NCBI GenBank assembly: GCA_027484055.1
Contig: JAIXQH010000008.1
Location: forward strand, 62,001-126,000
DNA: 64,000 bases
DNA from: Verrucomicrobiaceae bacterium
GTDB taxonomy: Bacteria > Verrucomicrobiota > Verrucomicrobiia > Verrucomicrobiales > Akkermansiaceae
Direction: 5' to 3'
Each line of letters begins with the position of its first letter. Position 1 is the first letter of the stretch. Below, piece by piece: positions 44,141 through 52,829 of this stretch. Under the pieces are notes generated by a model. That model was not told the origin of the DNA. It did not search any database and worked only from the letters and a program-made list of their open reading frames with translations. A program made the translations under genes and the position numbers.

Positions 44141-45202
44141 GTGCTCCGCTCCTTGCGTTTGATCGATTTCCGTTGTTTTAGCTCACTGGACCTAGAGGTG
44201 CCACCGGCGGGGGCGATTCTGATTGGTGACAACGCCCAGGGGAAAACCTCCATCCTAGAAGCCATCTGCGTGCTCGTTCGCCTGCATTCCCCGCGCACCC
44301 ACCGCATGGGGACACTTGCTCGCCTCGGAGGCAAAGGTTTCGGCATCGCTGGCGACCCATGGGAAACCGAGCGCCAAGTCCGCCACTCCCGCGAGGGCTT
44401 GTTTTTAAAAGTGGAAGACCAGACTCGCCCCAGTCAAACGAGCTACCTCGACGACGGCGGCCTCGTCGTCTGGATGGGCAACGAAGATCTCGAACTCATC
44501 CGCGGCCCTGGTGAAGGACGGCGGCGCTACCTGGATTTCCTCGGTGCCCAGCTGGACTCAGGCTACCGCCGCTCCTGGTCGCGCTACCGCCGTGCTCTGC
44601 GGGCCAAGAATTTACTCCTCAAAGAAGGCCGCCCTCGCGATGCGGAAATCCTCTCCTACGAGGAAATCCTCGTCGAGCACGGCAGCGTCCTGATGGCGGC
44701 GCGCTCCCGTCTTGTCGAGGAACTCACCCCCCTCGCCGCTGAAGCTCAGCGCGCCATCAGCGGCAAGGACGAAGCATTGACCCTGCGTTACCTACCTGCC
44801 AGCGGTGAAGATTTACGCGAATCCATCCTATCCGCCCGCGAACGGGAAACTCGGCTCCGCCAAGCGATCGTCGGCCCGCATCGAGATGATCTGGACCTCC
44901 GCATCCACGGGATGCCCGCCGCCGAATTCGCCAGTGAGGGCCAACAACGCACGCTCGCGCTCGCCCTCAAGCTGGCCCAAGGCAAACTGCTCGAGCGCCG
45001 GGGTGGAAAACTTCCCATCTACCTCATGGACGACATCTTCGGCGAGCTAGACCCCACCCGCCGCAACGCGTTGATGAATCACTTGCCGAGCCAGGCGCAA
45101 AAGTGGATCACCACCACCCATCTCGACTGGCTAGAAGAGTCCCCTGCCCTCGGTCAAATCGGTCGTTTCCGCGTGAATGGCGGCACCTGCGGTAAGGCAT
45201 GA
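44141..45202 (+). CDS. recF: DNA replication and repair protein RecF
   Basis: A 353-residue ABC-type ATPase that loads RecA on gapped DNA with RecO and RecR. It starts at GTG 44141, MLRSLRLIDFRCFSSLDLEV. The P-loop is GDNAQGKTS, the ABC signature ASEGQQRTLALALKLA, and Walker B PIYLMDDIFGELD. It lies apart from dnaA/dnaN/gyrB, unlike the classic arrangement. It is divergent from the FN3/cyclophilin gene. Confidence 0.92.
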   Translation: MLRSLRLIDFRCFSSLDLEVPPAGAILIGDNAQGKTSILEAICVLVRLHSPRTHRMGTLARLGGKGFGIAGDPWETERQVRHSREGLFLKVEDQTRPSQTSYLDDGGLVVWMGNEDLELIRGPGEGRRRYLDFLGAQLDSGYRRSWSRYRRALRAKNLLLKEGRPRDAEILSYEEILVEHGSVLMAARSRLVEELTPLAAEAQRAISGKDEALTLRYLPASGEDLRESILSARERETRLRQAIVGPHRDDLDLRIHGMPAAEFASEGQQRTLALALKLAQGKLLERRGGKLPIYLMDDIFGELDPTRRNALMNHLPSQAQKWITTTHLDWLEESPALGQIGRFRVNGGTCGKA

Positions 45203-45535
45203 AATTTGTGTCTCCATTTTCAGGAAAAAAGAGACTTGCCCCTGCCACACGCTTGTCTTAGAAAATCACTTCAGATGCAGCGTTTGGTGATCTTGTGAAC
45301 CGAGTTCATCCACGCGCCCGCTAAACTTTCCGGCATTCGCCGAACCATGATTTTTTTGGAACGATTCATTTTTGAACCCACCGCCGATATCCCAAATCGG
45401 TCAGGCCCCGCTGTCTCCGATCTATGATCCGGCGTTTGGTCCATCGTTCCGCACCCCTCTTCGCATCGTTATCGTGCGGCGGCTTTGTCCGTCTGTGCAG
45501 CGATGTGTCGCATCTACCCACTGGAGGACAAAACC
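45203..45535 (+). other. Long leader region of infC
   Basis: This 333-base stretch before infC contains no convincing gene. Its length suggests a transcribed leader that controls translation, as is known for infC operons, but no defined RNA structure was established here. Confidence 0.4.
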
Positions 45536-45538
45536 ATC
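45523..45538 (+). promoter_or_regulatory. Ribosome-binding site with ATC start codon
   Basis: GGAGG at 45523-45527 is followed after eight bases by ATC (45536-45538), then GCTAAGCC. In the IF-3 frame, the codon before Ala-Lys-Pro is where the conserved N-terminus begins; no ATG, GTG or TTG lies at this spacing. Non-canonical ATT/ATC starts are typical of infC and form part of its self-regulation. Confidence 0.7.
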
Positions 45539-46228
45539 GCTAAGCCACAAAGAGATCCAAATAGGGGTCGTTTCCGCGACATGACGCGGATTAACGATCG
45601 CATCCGTGCCCCGAAAGTTCGCGTCGTTCTCGCCACCGGCGAGCAACTCGGCGTCATGACTTCGCGTGAGGCACTCCTGAAAGCCCAATCCCTCGGACTC
45701 GACCTTGTCGAAATCGCCGGTCAAGTGGACCCTCCCGTCTGCAAAATCGTTGATTACGGGAAATACAAATACGAGCAGGCCAAGCTGAAGAAGCAAAAGT
45801 CGAAAAGCGCCACCAAGATGAAGGAAGTTAAATTCCGCGTCGGCACGGGCCAGCACGACTACAACATCAAGCTAGGCCGCGCAGAAGGATTCCTTGAGGA
45901 CAACCACAAGTGCCGCTTCGTCCTGCAATTCCGCGGTCGTGAAAATGCTCACAAAGACCTAGGTTTCGTGGTGCTCAATCGCATCATTGACGACCTTAAA
46001 ACCATGGCTCAAGTGGACCAAGCCCCACGCCTTAATGGTCGTGCTGTGGCGATGATCCTCTCGCCTCTGCCCGCCCACCAACGGAAGCGCAAGTTCCACT
46101 TGTTCCATGGTGAGTTGATGGAAGAGGATGACTTTGAAACGGATGAAGTCCATGAAGAGGACATCCCAGACGAAGTGCCGGATGAAGTGATCCCAGAAGT
46201 TTCCTCATCGGCAGCTCCTGAAGCTTGA
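45536..46228 (+). CDS. infC: Translation initiation factor IF-3
   Basis: IF-3 binds the 30S subunit, blocks premature joining with 50S and proofreads start codons. The protein would be 230 residues starting at ATC (M)AKPQRDPNRG. Domains: N-domain (RINDRIRAPKVRVVLATGEQLGV..LKAQSLGLDLVEIAGQ..PPVCKIVDYGKYKYE), linker rich in Lys, C-domain (KEVKFRVGTGQHDYNIKLGRAEGFLEDNHKCRFVLQFRGRE). A C-terminal acidic tail (EEDDFETDEVHEEDIPDE) of about 45 residues is not in E. coli IF-3. ATGs at 45503 and 45578 are in frame but lack the good Shine-Dalgarno. No rpmI/rplT follows; a terminator follows. Confidence 0.92.
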   Translation: MAKPQRDPNRGRFRDMTRINDRIRAPKVRVVLATGEQLGVMTSREALLKAQSLGLDLVEIAGQVDPPVCKIVDYGKYKYEQAKLKKQKSKSATKMKEVKFRVGTGQHDYNIKLGRAEGFLEDNHKCRFVLQFRGRENAHKDLGFVVLNRIIDDLKTMAQVDQAPRLNGRAVAMILSPLPAHQRKRKFHLFHGELMEEDDFETDEVHEEDIPDEVPDEVIPEVSSSAAPEA

Positions 46229-46236
46229 TTCTCAAT

Positions 46237-46281
46237 GGCCTGCCGCGCTCATTCAGCGTCGTGGCAGGCCGTTCTTGATTT
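46237..46281 (+). terminator. Probable terminator after infC
   Basis: GGCCTGCC (46237-46244) pairs with GGCAGGCC (46263-46270); a T-rich stretch follows. It lies 8 bases past the infC stop. Confidence 0.7.
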
Positions 46282-46309
46282 TTGGGCTGAGCGTGGTTAA
46301 CGCAGCGCC

Positions 46310-46969
46310 ATGTTATACCTTTTTGACATCGACGGCACTCTGGTCGATACCGCCGGCGCAGGCATGGCCTCGTTAAAAGAAGCCACCGCGAGTCTGTTCG
46401 GTGATGAAGGCCCTGAGCTGAATCTCGCCGGCAGCACCGACCTTGCAATTGTTGCCCAGATTCACACTCACTTCGGCGTGGAATCCACTCGCGAGCGATT
46501 TGAAGAATACATCGATCTCTACCTGACGCGGCTGGATTGGAATCTCTCGCATGGCGGCTTCCAAGGCTTGGTGTATGACGGTGTCACGGATTTATTGGCG
46601 AAGTTGGCCGAGCACCCAGACGCCAGCATCGGCCTGCTCACGGGAAATGCCAAAGGTGGCGCTGCCTCGAAGATGCGCCACTTCGGGCTTTCGGATCATT
46701 TCTCATTCGGCGCATTTGGTTGCGATCATGCCGACCGGAACCAGCTCGGCCCCATCGCACTGGCACGCGCCTCGGCGCTCGTGGGCCGGGAGTTCAGTCC
46801 TCAAGAGACTTGGGTCATCGGCGACACGCCCAAGGACATCGACTGCGCCCACGCCATCGGCGCACGCTGCCTCGCGGTGGCCACTGGCTATTTCACCACT
46901 GCACAACTTGCGGCCCACGGCGCAGACCAAGTGGTGGAATCACTCGCGGAAGCGAGCATCTGGAGCTAA
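46310..46969 (+). CDS. HAD-superfamily phosphatase (phosphoglycolate phosphatase-like)
   Basis: A 219-residue HAD hydrolase: motif I LYLFDIDGTLVDT (nucleophile Asp and acid Asp), motif II GLLTGNAKGGA (Thr), motif III Lys in the DRNQLGPIALARA region, and motif IV TWVIGDTPKDIDCAHA. The cap region (30-90) is helical, which fits the phosphoglycolate-phosphatase group, but the substrate is unknown. Confidence 0.88.
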   Translation: MLYLFDIDGTLVDTAGAGMASLKEATASLFGDEGPELNLAGSTDLAIVAQIHTHFGVESTRERFEEYIDLYLTRLDWNLSHGGFQGLVYDGVTDLLAKLAEHPDASIGLLTGNAKGGAASKMRHFGLSDHFSFGAFGCDHADRNQLGPIALARASALVGREFSPQETWVIGDTPKDIDCAHAIGARCLAVATGYFTTAQLAAHGADQVVESLAEASIWS

Positions 46970-47088
46970 GGGCGAGCGCGGCTCTTGAAAATCAAGAGAT
47001 GCGTAAAAATTCAGAAAACAAGCCGTGCAAATTTCTCGATATATTCCATTCTCATGTGTCGTTTATAGCGACCTAACCTAATTCATTT

Positions 47089-47415
47089 ATGAACACACGC
47101 CGTACCTTCATCGCTAAAATAGCCGCCATCGCAGCCGCTCCAGCTTTTCTTTGCAGCAAGTCCTTCGCCCAAGCTCCGCCGGTGAAGCTCGAAGAAAGCG
47201 ATCCGACCGCAACCGCACTGGGTTACAAGGAAGACGCCAGCAAGGTCGATGGCTCACGCTACCCGCAGTACAAAGCCGGGCAGAAATGCGAAGGGTGTGT
47301 CCTCTATCAAGGAAAAGCAGGCGAAGCGAATGGCCCTTGCGGTGCATTTGGTGGTAAATTGGTCCTCTCTGGTGGCTGGTGTGCCGTCTTCGCCGCCAAG
47401 CCAAAAGCTCCCTGA
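47089..47415 (+). CDS. High-potential iron-sulfur protein (HiPIP)
   Basis: A 108-residue exported electron carrier. The twin-arginine-like signal is MNTRRTFIAKIAAIAAAPAFL, which fits export after folding with the 4Fe-4S cluster. Four Cys of the mature domain are in HiPIP spacing: CEGC (KCEGCVLYQG), NGPCGAFGG, and GGWCAVF. HiPIP transfers electrons at high potential in the periplasm, often between cytochrome complexes and oxidases. It is a stand-alone gene with a strong terminator. Confidence 0.9.
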   Translation: MNTRRTFIAKIAAIAAAPAFLCSKSFAQAPPVKLEESDPTATALGYKEDASKVDGSRYPQYKAGQKCEGCVLYQGKAGEANGPCGAFGGKLVLSGGWCAVFAAKPKAP

Positions 47416-47439
47416 TCCAACTTTCATTTTCACCCGCGA

Positions 47440-47479
47440 CCTCCTCCCTGCCTCCGCTTGCAGGGTGGAGGTTTTTTTT
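47440..47479 (+). terminator. Rho-independent terminator after HiPIP
   Basis: A 12-bp stem (47440-47451 with 47460-47471, one mismatch) with an eight-base loop is followed by eight T (47472-47479). Confidence 0.92.
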
Positions 47480-47545
47480 GGCCCACTCACCCACCCGCAA
47501 TCCCATTGACCCGGAACGTGCTCGGGCTAGTCTGCGGCCTCAACC

Positions 47546-48397
47546 ATGGCTGGCTTTTTTAAATCTCTCCTCAACAAGATCACCAACCGGGCGGAAATCG
47601 ACTGGGATGAGATCGAAGCGGATCTCATCAGTTCCGATCTCGGCATTTCCATGACCACGGCGATCATTCACGAACTGCAGGGTCTCGGGCGCAGCGTCTC
47701 CGCCGAAGACGTCGTCGCGACCACCCGCAGCCATCTCGCCAAGCGACTCGCCGCAGATTTCCCGCCACCCCACCCCCGTGCCGATGGGAAACCCTTTGTC
47801 ATCCTCGTCGTCGGCGTGAATGGCACGGGCAAGACGACTTCCTCCGCCAAGCTTGGACTCTGGCTGACTCGCCGAGGACACACCGTCCTACTCGCCGCCG
47901 CGGATACCTTCCGCGCTGCTGCGGTGGAGCAGTTGCAACGTTGGGGTGAGCGCTTGAGCCTGCCGGTGGTCAAGGGCAGCCCAAATGCGGACCCGTCTTC
48001 CGTTTGCTTCAGTGCCCATCAAAAAGCGATCTCAAGCGGCACACAATTCCTCATCTGCGACACCGCCGGGCGCATCCATACCCGTCACAATCTCATGGAG
48101 GAACTCGGAAAAATCCGTCGCACGCTGGCCAAACAAGACGAGACCGCTCCCCATCTCACCTTGCTCGTCGTGGATGCTACGACAGGCTCTAATGCACTTC
48201 AGCAAGCCAAGGAATTTCATAAAGCCAGCCCACTCGATGGGCTGATCGTCACTAAGCTGGATGGCTCGGGTAAGGGCGGAATCGCCGTCACGATCCAAGA
48301 TCAGCTCGGCATCCCTCCCCGCTTCATCGGCACCGGAGAAGAGCCCGAGGCATTCGCCATTTTCGCCAAGGAAAAGTTCGTGGCTGAAATTTTATAA
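47546..48397 (+). CDS. ftsY: Signal recognition particle receptor FtsY
   Basis: The membrane-associated SRP receptor GTPase that docks ribosomes bringing membrane proteins to SecYEG. It has 283 residues, with a short N domain (FFKSLLNKITNRAEIDWDEIEADLI) and no long acidic A domain. G-domain motifs: VVGVNGTGKTTSSAKL (P-loop), AADTFRAAAVEQL, ICDTAGR, and VTKLDGSGKGG, then the end FIGTGEEPEAFAIF. The second DARGG-like site is replaced by GVNGTGKTT. It stands between HiPIP and the convergent rhomboid-like gene. Confidence 0.95.
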   Translation: MAGFFKSLLNKITNRAEIDWDEIEADLISSDLGISMTTAIIHELQGLGRSVSAEDVVATTRSHLAKRLAADFPPPHPRADGKPFVILVVGVNGTGKTTSSAKLGLWLTRRGHTVLLAAADTFRAAAVEQLQRWGERLSLPVVKGSPNADPSSVCFSAHQKAISSGTQFLICDTAGRIHTRHNLMEELGKIRRTLAKQDETAPHLTLLVVDATTGSNALQQAKEFHKASPLDGLIVTKLDGSGKGGIAVTIQDQLGIPPRFIGTGEEPEAFAIFAKEKFVAEIL

Positions 48398-48399
48398 GT

Positions 48400-49194
48400 T
48401 CAGCGTCTCACCGGCGGGAGATGCTCGGTGCAGTATTCATGGCCATCCTCACCGATGCGGAATTCCATTTCTGGGTCTTCGATGTCGTTGCGCCGACAAG
48501 TGATGCAGGTGTGAAACGCTTCGTTAGGATCGATTTGCTGAGCGTTGAAGCGCCTTCTGCGTTTCCCCGCTTCCAACACCCGAGCGGTACCGCGAAGTGC
48601 TGGAATCCCAGCCCAGATCACATAGTTCGCGTAAGCCATCAGGTAAAACGGCGCGTTGAATGGACTGGCGATGAGATTTAAAATCACGAAACCTCCCGCG
48701 ATCATTCCCAAATAGCGAATCTGCACCGGAATGACGAAAAAGAGGAGGATCTCCGTCTTCGGAAACAAGGTCGCGAATGCCATGAAAGCACCGGTAAATA
48801 AAACCACCCCATCCACAGGGCAGAACCCCGGGTGGAGGAAATTCGCCGCGAGGATGAGCAGCATCCCCGTGTAGTAGAAAAGGGACGCCTTAAATGCACC
48901 CCACGCCTCCTCCAAGCCATCGCTCACCATGAAGAGGAAATTAATCGCAAAGATCAGCAGGGCGATGTTCATCAGAGTCGGCTTCCCGAACTGAGAATGG
49001 CTGATGAACATGGTCCCCACCCGCCAGACTTCCCCCGAAAAAATCTTTGCCCGGTCGAACTTTAGAATCTCCAAGATCTCCGGCTGTATCAGCTGCAAGA
49101 CGAAGACTAGGATGTGAAAAAGGGCATAAAACCGTAGGAAGCCGGGAAAGGCCAGCCAGCTAAAGCGTCGCTCAAGTCGATCAAATAGGGTCAT
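48400..49194 (-). CDS. Rhomboid-like membrane protein without visible catalytic Ser
   Basis: A 264-residue protein with about six membrane helices and a layout close to rhomboid/derlin-type proteins: GEVWRVGTMFISHSQFG at the first loop, LEEAWGAFKASLFYYTGM, and GAFMAFATLFPKTE. The GxSG of active rhomboid proteases is not seen (TGAFMA at that place), so it may be inactive or derlin-like. A soluble C-terminal tail has HTCITCRRND, then CTEHLPP, a possible zinc site. It converges with ftsY, with stops three bases apart. Confidence 0.75.
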   Translation of the reverse strand: MTLFDRLERRFSWLAFPGFLRFYALFHILVFVLQLIQPEILEILKFDRAKIFSGEVWRVGTMFISHSQFGKPTLMNIALLIFAINFLFMVSDGLEEAWGAFKASLFYYTGMLLILAANFLHPGFCPVDGVVLFTGAFMAFATLFPKTEILLFFVIPVQIRYLGMIAGGFVILNLIASPFNAPFYLMAYANYVIWAGIPALRGTARVLEAGKRRRRFNAQQIDPNEAFHTCITCRRNDIEDPEMEFRIGEDGHEYCTEHLPPVRR

Positions 49195-49244
49195 TAGCCG
49201 CGAAGCATCGCTCTTGCGTGTCGATTGACAAGCTCGTGCTCAGT

Positions 49245-52200
49245 TCATCGTTCCAAGCGCTCGACCCCATATTGCCCGAAGGGCACGATTAAGGCTCCAC
49301 TATCATCGAAGGCACTACGATCGAGCCCAGGACTCCATGTCGCAAAATCCCAAGTTTTCAGTCCACCACCGTCGGCATTCGCGGCGAAGATGGAATTGGA
49401 TTGCCCACCGACGAGAGTATTTTGCGTCCAGCGTAGAGAATACGGCTGCCATCCCACCGCGATGAGAGACTGAGGAAGCAGTTTCCCCTCGTTGGTGAGT
49501 TGGAAAATTTGCACACCCGTCGGCCGGGAAACAAACAGGCGGCGGCCCGCAGCGGTCGCGGTCGGATAAGCCGCCTCGTTGATCCCGGTGACGAAGAACG
49601 CGTCGAAGCCATCACTCGCACTCACCTCCAAGTCCGTGGTCGAGCCAGCACCTGCCTTGCGAGTGAAGGCGAGGAAGCCCTTGGAATCTAGGTCTGTGAT
49701 GGCGAAAAGGCTCCCAGGTAGATCGATGAGCGGCCGGATGACCGGGCTATGCGATCCCAGCACCTCGACGACACAAGCGACTTGCCCCCGCTCTGTGGTC
49801 ATTTCGTTCTTCGGATTGGTGATTGACTTGGTTTGCTCTAGGCCGAAGACCACAAGGCCATCCGCCGCAGCGGCAACACCACTTGTCTGGAGGCCATCCG
49901 GTCCCAGCGGAAGCAAGGGGCTCGCAAGCGGTGCCGTGGCGACGGTGATGTCAAATAGTGCCAACTTGGGGGACTTTGGCAGAATATTGTAGTTGTAGTA
50001 ATAGGGGGAAATCATGCCCATATTACTTGTATTTAAACTGATACTGCTCGGCTGAGGGGTGGAAATGAGGGGTGCGTCTATGATCACCATCGGACGCCCC
50101 CAGCCGTAGGCATAAAATGACTCGGTATTGACCAGCACCGCCGGACGATTGGACTGCGGCCAAAGCAGGCCATCTCCAGAAACACGTTCTCCAGATTCCA
50201 AAGGCACCGAACAGGTTCCAAGTAGAGGAAGCGCGGGGAGGGCTGACGCATCATAGATGTCGAGCGCCAGACGGTTTTCACCTAAAACAGCACCGCTCGA
50301 ATAACGCCAGAAATAGCCCCACGAGTTGGGCGAGGTCTCGCGTAGAATGGTGAGTTTCCCATTTCGGAGATCGGCATCGCGGACGGTGCCAAGTCCCAGC
50401 GGTATCTCCGCCAAGATCGACTCGGGCGCAGTCGCGGGAGAAATCCGCAGGGTCGCAGAACCGCTGTCCTCGATCTGGAGCAAATAATTACCCGCCGGCA
50501 CGGCGCGGTCCACGGGCCAAGCCAGTGAAACTTCTGAGATGACCGCCGGTGCGTCGCGATCCGAGATATCGGCCGTCGTTAGGACGCGTTGTGAAATGGC
50601 CACCACCTTGTCGCCGATGAGATCCGCGCGCCGGGGATTGAAGGCTTGGGTGATTTTCCCACGCAGTCGGAGGTCGCGCGCAGCGAGGTCGATGTCGAGT
50701 AGCTGCACCGAGGAGGCTGATGCCTCGCCACCGAAGTTGTAACTTCCCAGCGGGATCATCGCGAGGCCAGCCTCTGGAAGCACTCGTAGGGCCTTTTCAT
50801 TCCATGTCGCCTCGCTGTAATTGCCTTCTACGCCGATGTTGATGCGGCGGAGCAGCGACGGTGCCGCAGGGTTTGCCACGTCAAACAACGAAGCCGCGAC
50901 CGAGCCGGACTCGAAACCGATGGAGAATAGCATGTCCCCAATGGGCTGAAGATACGTGGACCAGCCAGGCACTTCGAGATGTCCGGAAATGATCGGCTTC
51001 GTCGCATCCGAGAGATCAAGCACCCAGAGCGGATCGGTGCGTAAAAAGGTGACGGCGTAGGCTTTATTTCCTGCGAAACGGGTGGCGAACAGGCCTTCAC
51101 CATGAGCAAGCTCCAGGCGGCCCAGCGGAGAAGGCTCGACCACAGCTGGGCGAATCACCTCGGGGGCCCATGCCCGGAAATTTTCCAACACGGTGACGGG
51201 TGACCATCTACCATCGTGCCAGCTTTGTTCGGAAATGGTCGTCAGCACATTGTTGCTCCAGTTCATGCCAAATTTCCCCTCCACCCGTCCTTCGGTCCGG
51301 ATCGGATCGGCAAGTCGCACCAGCCCAGTCGGACGAACCGCGAAAACGGAAACTTCACTCACGCTCCATTGATTCACTGGCTGGATGGCAATTGCGAGCC
51401 AGTCCGCCCCCGCCGCGATGACCGGGTTCGAGCCTGGAATGAGAGTTTCTCCGGCAGCGCTTGGCGCGGTGTCCGGCGCGATCAACCATTCGGAAAGACG
51501 ACTCTGGGACGAACCATTCGCAACTTGGTAGTTCCATTCATTCGTCGCGAGCACGAGTCGGTTTCCGACCATCCGGCTGTCGGCTAGGTTACCGATGACT
51601 TCTTGGGAATGAGTGATTTCGATTTTACCCCCTGCCACCTTGACCATGTTGATGCGAGTCCACTGGCCTTTGCCATTCGTCCATCCTTCAGTCAGCAGCA
51701 CGAGAGTGCGGTCCGCATCGGTTGCAGGGAGTAAATACAAGTCTTGGCCGAGCGCTGGGAGGCGCAAGGACGCGGTCAACCTCGGGTCTGCGGGATTGCT
51801 GAGGTCTAAGATTTGTAAGCCGCGAAGTTGGTTGAAGAAATAGACGGTGTTACCCTCGACTTTCCAGATGTCTGCCTCAACCGGTTCCGCAGAAAGAGTT
51901 GCCACCGCCCCCTTGTCATTGGAGACCACGGAGGTCGCCATTGGCAAGAAGGCAGTGTCTATCATCATCGGCCAAGCCGCTGACGTTCTCACGGGGGAAA
52001 ATTTATTGGAGCCTTGGTAAAACTTGGTCGGGAATTTATCCCTCACCGCTACCGGAGTTCCATTGGACCAGCCGATGGCACGCCACTTGGTGCCTTTTGG
52101 ACTGGCGGGTAAGCTAAACTGCATGGTCCCTGCCACGGCGGCGGTCTTCGCGACATTTTGCCATCCACGGCCGAAGGAGAAGCGTTCGACGCTGACCAGT

Positions 52201-52379
52201 TTGACGGTGGCCGGAACCGTAACCCTGGCAGACCGGCGGTCACTCGAAAGCTGGAGTTTAAGGTTTAAACCACTGGCAACAGGCAGTGGAATGGGCGCTG
52301 CTGCCGTCGCAGGGCAGATGTCGATCACCATGGCCAGCAGGAGCAAGCCCATGAGACGGCGCGAGAAAAATGAGTTCAT
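49245..52379 (-). CDS. Large secreted beta-propeller-type protein
   Basis: A 1044-residue protein with a signal peptide (RRLMGLLLLAMVIDICPATAAA). The bulk consists of repeated blade-like segments with L.ILDLSNPADPRLTASLRLP, ILDLSDATKPIISGHLEVPGW and SLFDVANPAAPSLLRRINIG, which recall LVIVD/choice-of-anchor beta-propeller domains in secreted proteins. No catalytic motif is seen, so ligand binding or a surface role is more likely. It is upstream of the rhomboid-like gene on the same strand, with 50 bases between. Confidence 0.8.
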   Translation of the reverse strand: MNSFFSRRLMGLLLLAMVIDICPATAAAPIPLPVASGLNLKLQLSSDRRSARVTVPATVKLVSVERFSFGRGWQNVAKTAAVAGTMQFSLPASPKGTKWRAIGWSNGTPVAVRDKFPTKFYQGSNKFSPVRTSAAWPMMIDTAFLPMATSVVSNDKGAVATLSAEPVEADIWKVEGNTVYFFNQLRGLQILDLSNPADPRLTASLRLPALGQDLYLLPATDADRTLVLLTEGWTNGKGQWTRINMVKVAGGKIEITHSQEVIGNLADSRMVGNRLVLATNEWNYQVANGSSQSRLSEWLIAPDTAPSAAGETLIPGSNPVIAAGADWLAIAIQPVNQWSVSEVSVFAVRPTGLVRLADPIRTEGRVEGKFGMNWSNNVLTTISEQSWHDGRWSPVTVLENFRAWAPEVIRPAVVEPSPLGRLELAHGEGLFATRFAGNKAYAVTFLRTDPLWVLDLSDATKPIISGHLEVPGWSTYLQPIGDMLFSIGFESGSVAASLFDVANPAAPSLLRRINIGVEGNYSEATWNEKALRVLPEAGLAMIPLGSYNFGGEASASSVQLLDIDLAARDLRLRGKITQAFNPRRADLIGDKVVAISQRVLTTADISDRDAPAVISEVSLAWPVDRAVPAGNYLLQIEDSGSATLRISPATAPESILAEIPLGLGTVRDADLRNGKLTILRETSPNSWGYFWRYSSGAVLGENRLALDIYDASALPALPLLGTCSVPLESGERVSGDGLLWPQSNRPAVLVNTESFYAYGWGRPMVIIDAPLISTPQPSSISLNTSNMGMISPYYYNYNILPKSPKLALFDITVATAPLASPLLPLGPDGLQTSGVAAAADGLVVFGLEQTKSITNPKNEMTTERGQVACVVEVLGSHSPVIRPLIDLPGSLFAITDLDSKGFLAFTRKAGAGSTTDLEVSASDGFDAFFVTGINEAAYPTATAAGRRLFVSRPTGVQIFQLTNEGKLLPQSLIAVGWQPYSLRWTQNTLVGGQSNSIFAANADGGGLKTWDFATWSPGLDRSAFDDSGALIVPFGQYGVERLER

Positions 52380-52516
52380 TTGATGGTATACGAAATTCGG
52401 GCGATAGGGATTACATGCAAAATCCGAGATTTGAAGTGGATTGGATCATTATTTTTTGAGGAATGGATGAAATTGTGTGCGCGGCCTGCCATAGAGCGCA
52501 TAATTTGATTTAAATC

Positions 52517-52771
52517 ATGATCGCTGACGCAATTTCTGCCGCTGATGGCTTGGTGCTCACCATGCTGACGATGATGGTTCTCAGCTTCGGAACCGTGGCA
52601 CTCCTCCTCATCTGCGGCCTGAGAAATGCCGCGCGGCGCAATCCACTGGTGGACGAACTGATCGAAGAAGTGGCTGAAACCGAAAAACAAAAAAAACCTG
52701 ATCCAGTCACCACCGAACCTGAAAAAAGCCTAGAGCCATGGGAACGCGACGGGGATTGGTGGAAAAAGTAA
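52517..52771 (+). CDS. Small single-span membrane protein
   Basis: An 84-residue protein: one membrane helix (VLTMLTMMVLSFGTVALLLICGL, about 12-35), then a basic motif and an acidic/Lys-rich cytoplasmic tail ending PWERDGDWWKK. No family recognised. It lies 58 bases before gcvT on the same strand and could share its transcript. Confidence 0.65.
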   Translation: MIADAISAADGLVLTMLTMMVLSFGTVALLLICGLRNAARRNPLVDELIEEVAETEKQKKPDPVTTEPEKSLEPWERDGDWWKK

Positions 52772-52829
52772 CGTAACTCCCCCACCCTGCCGATTGACAG
52801 AGCCCGGCGAGCCTCTCACCCTGCGCTTC

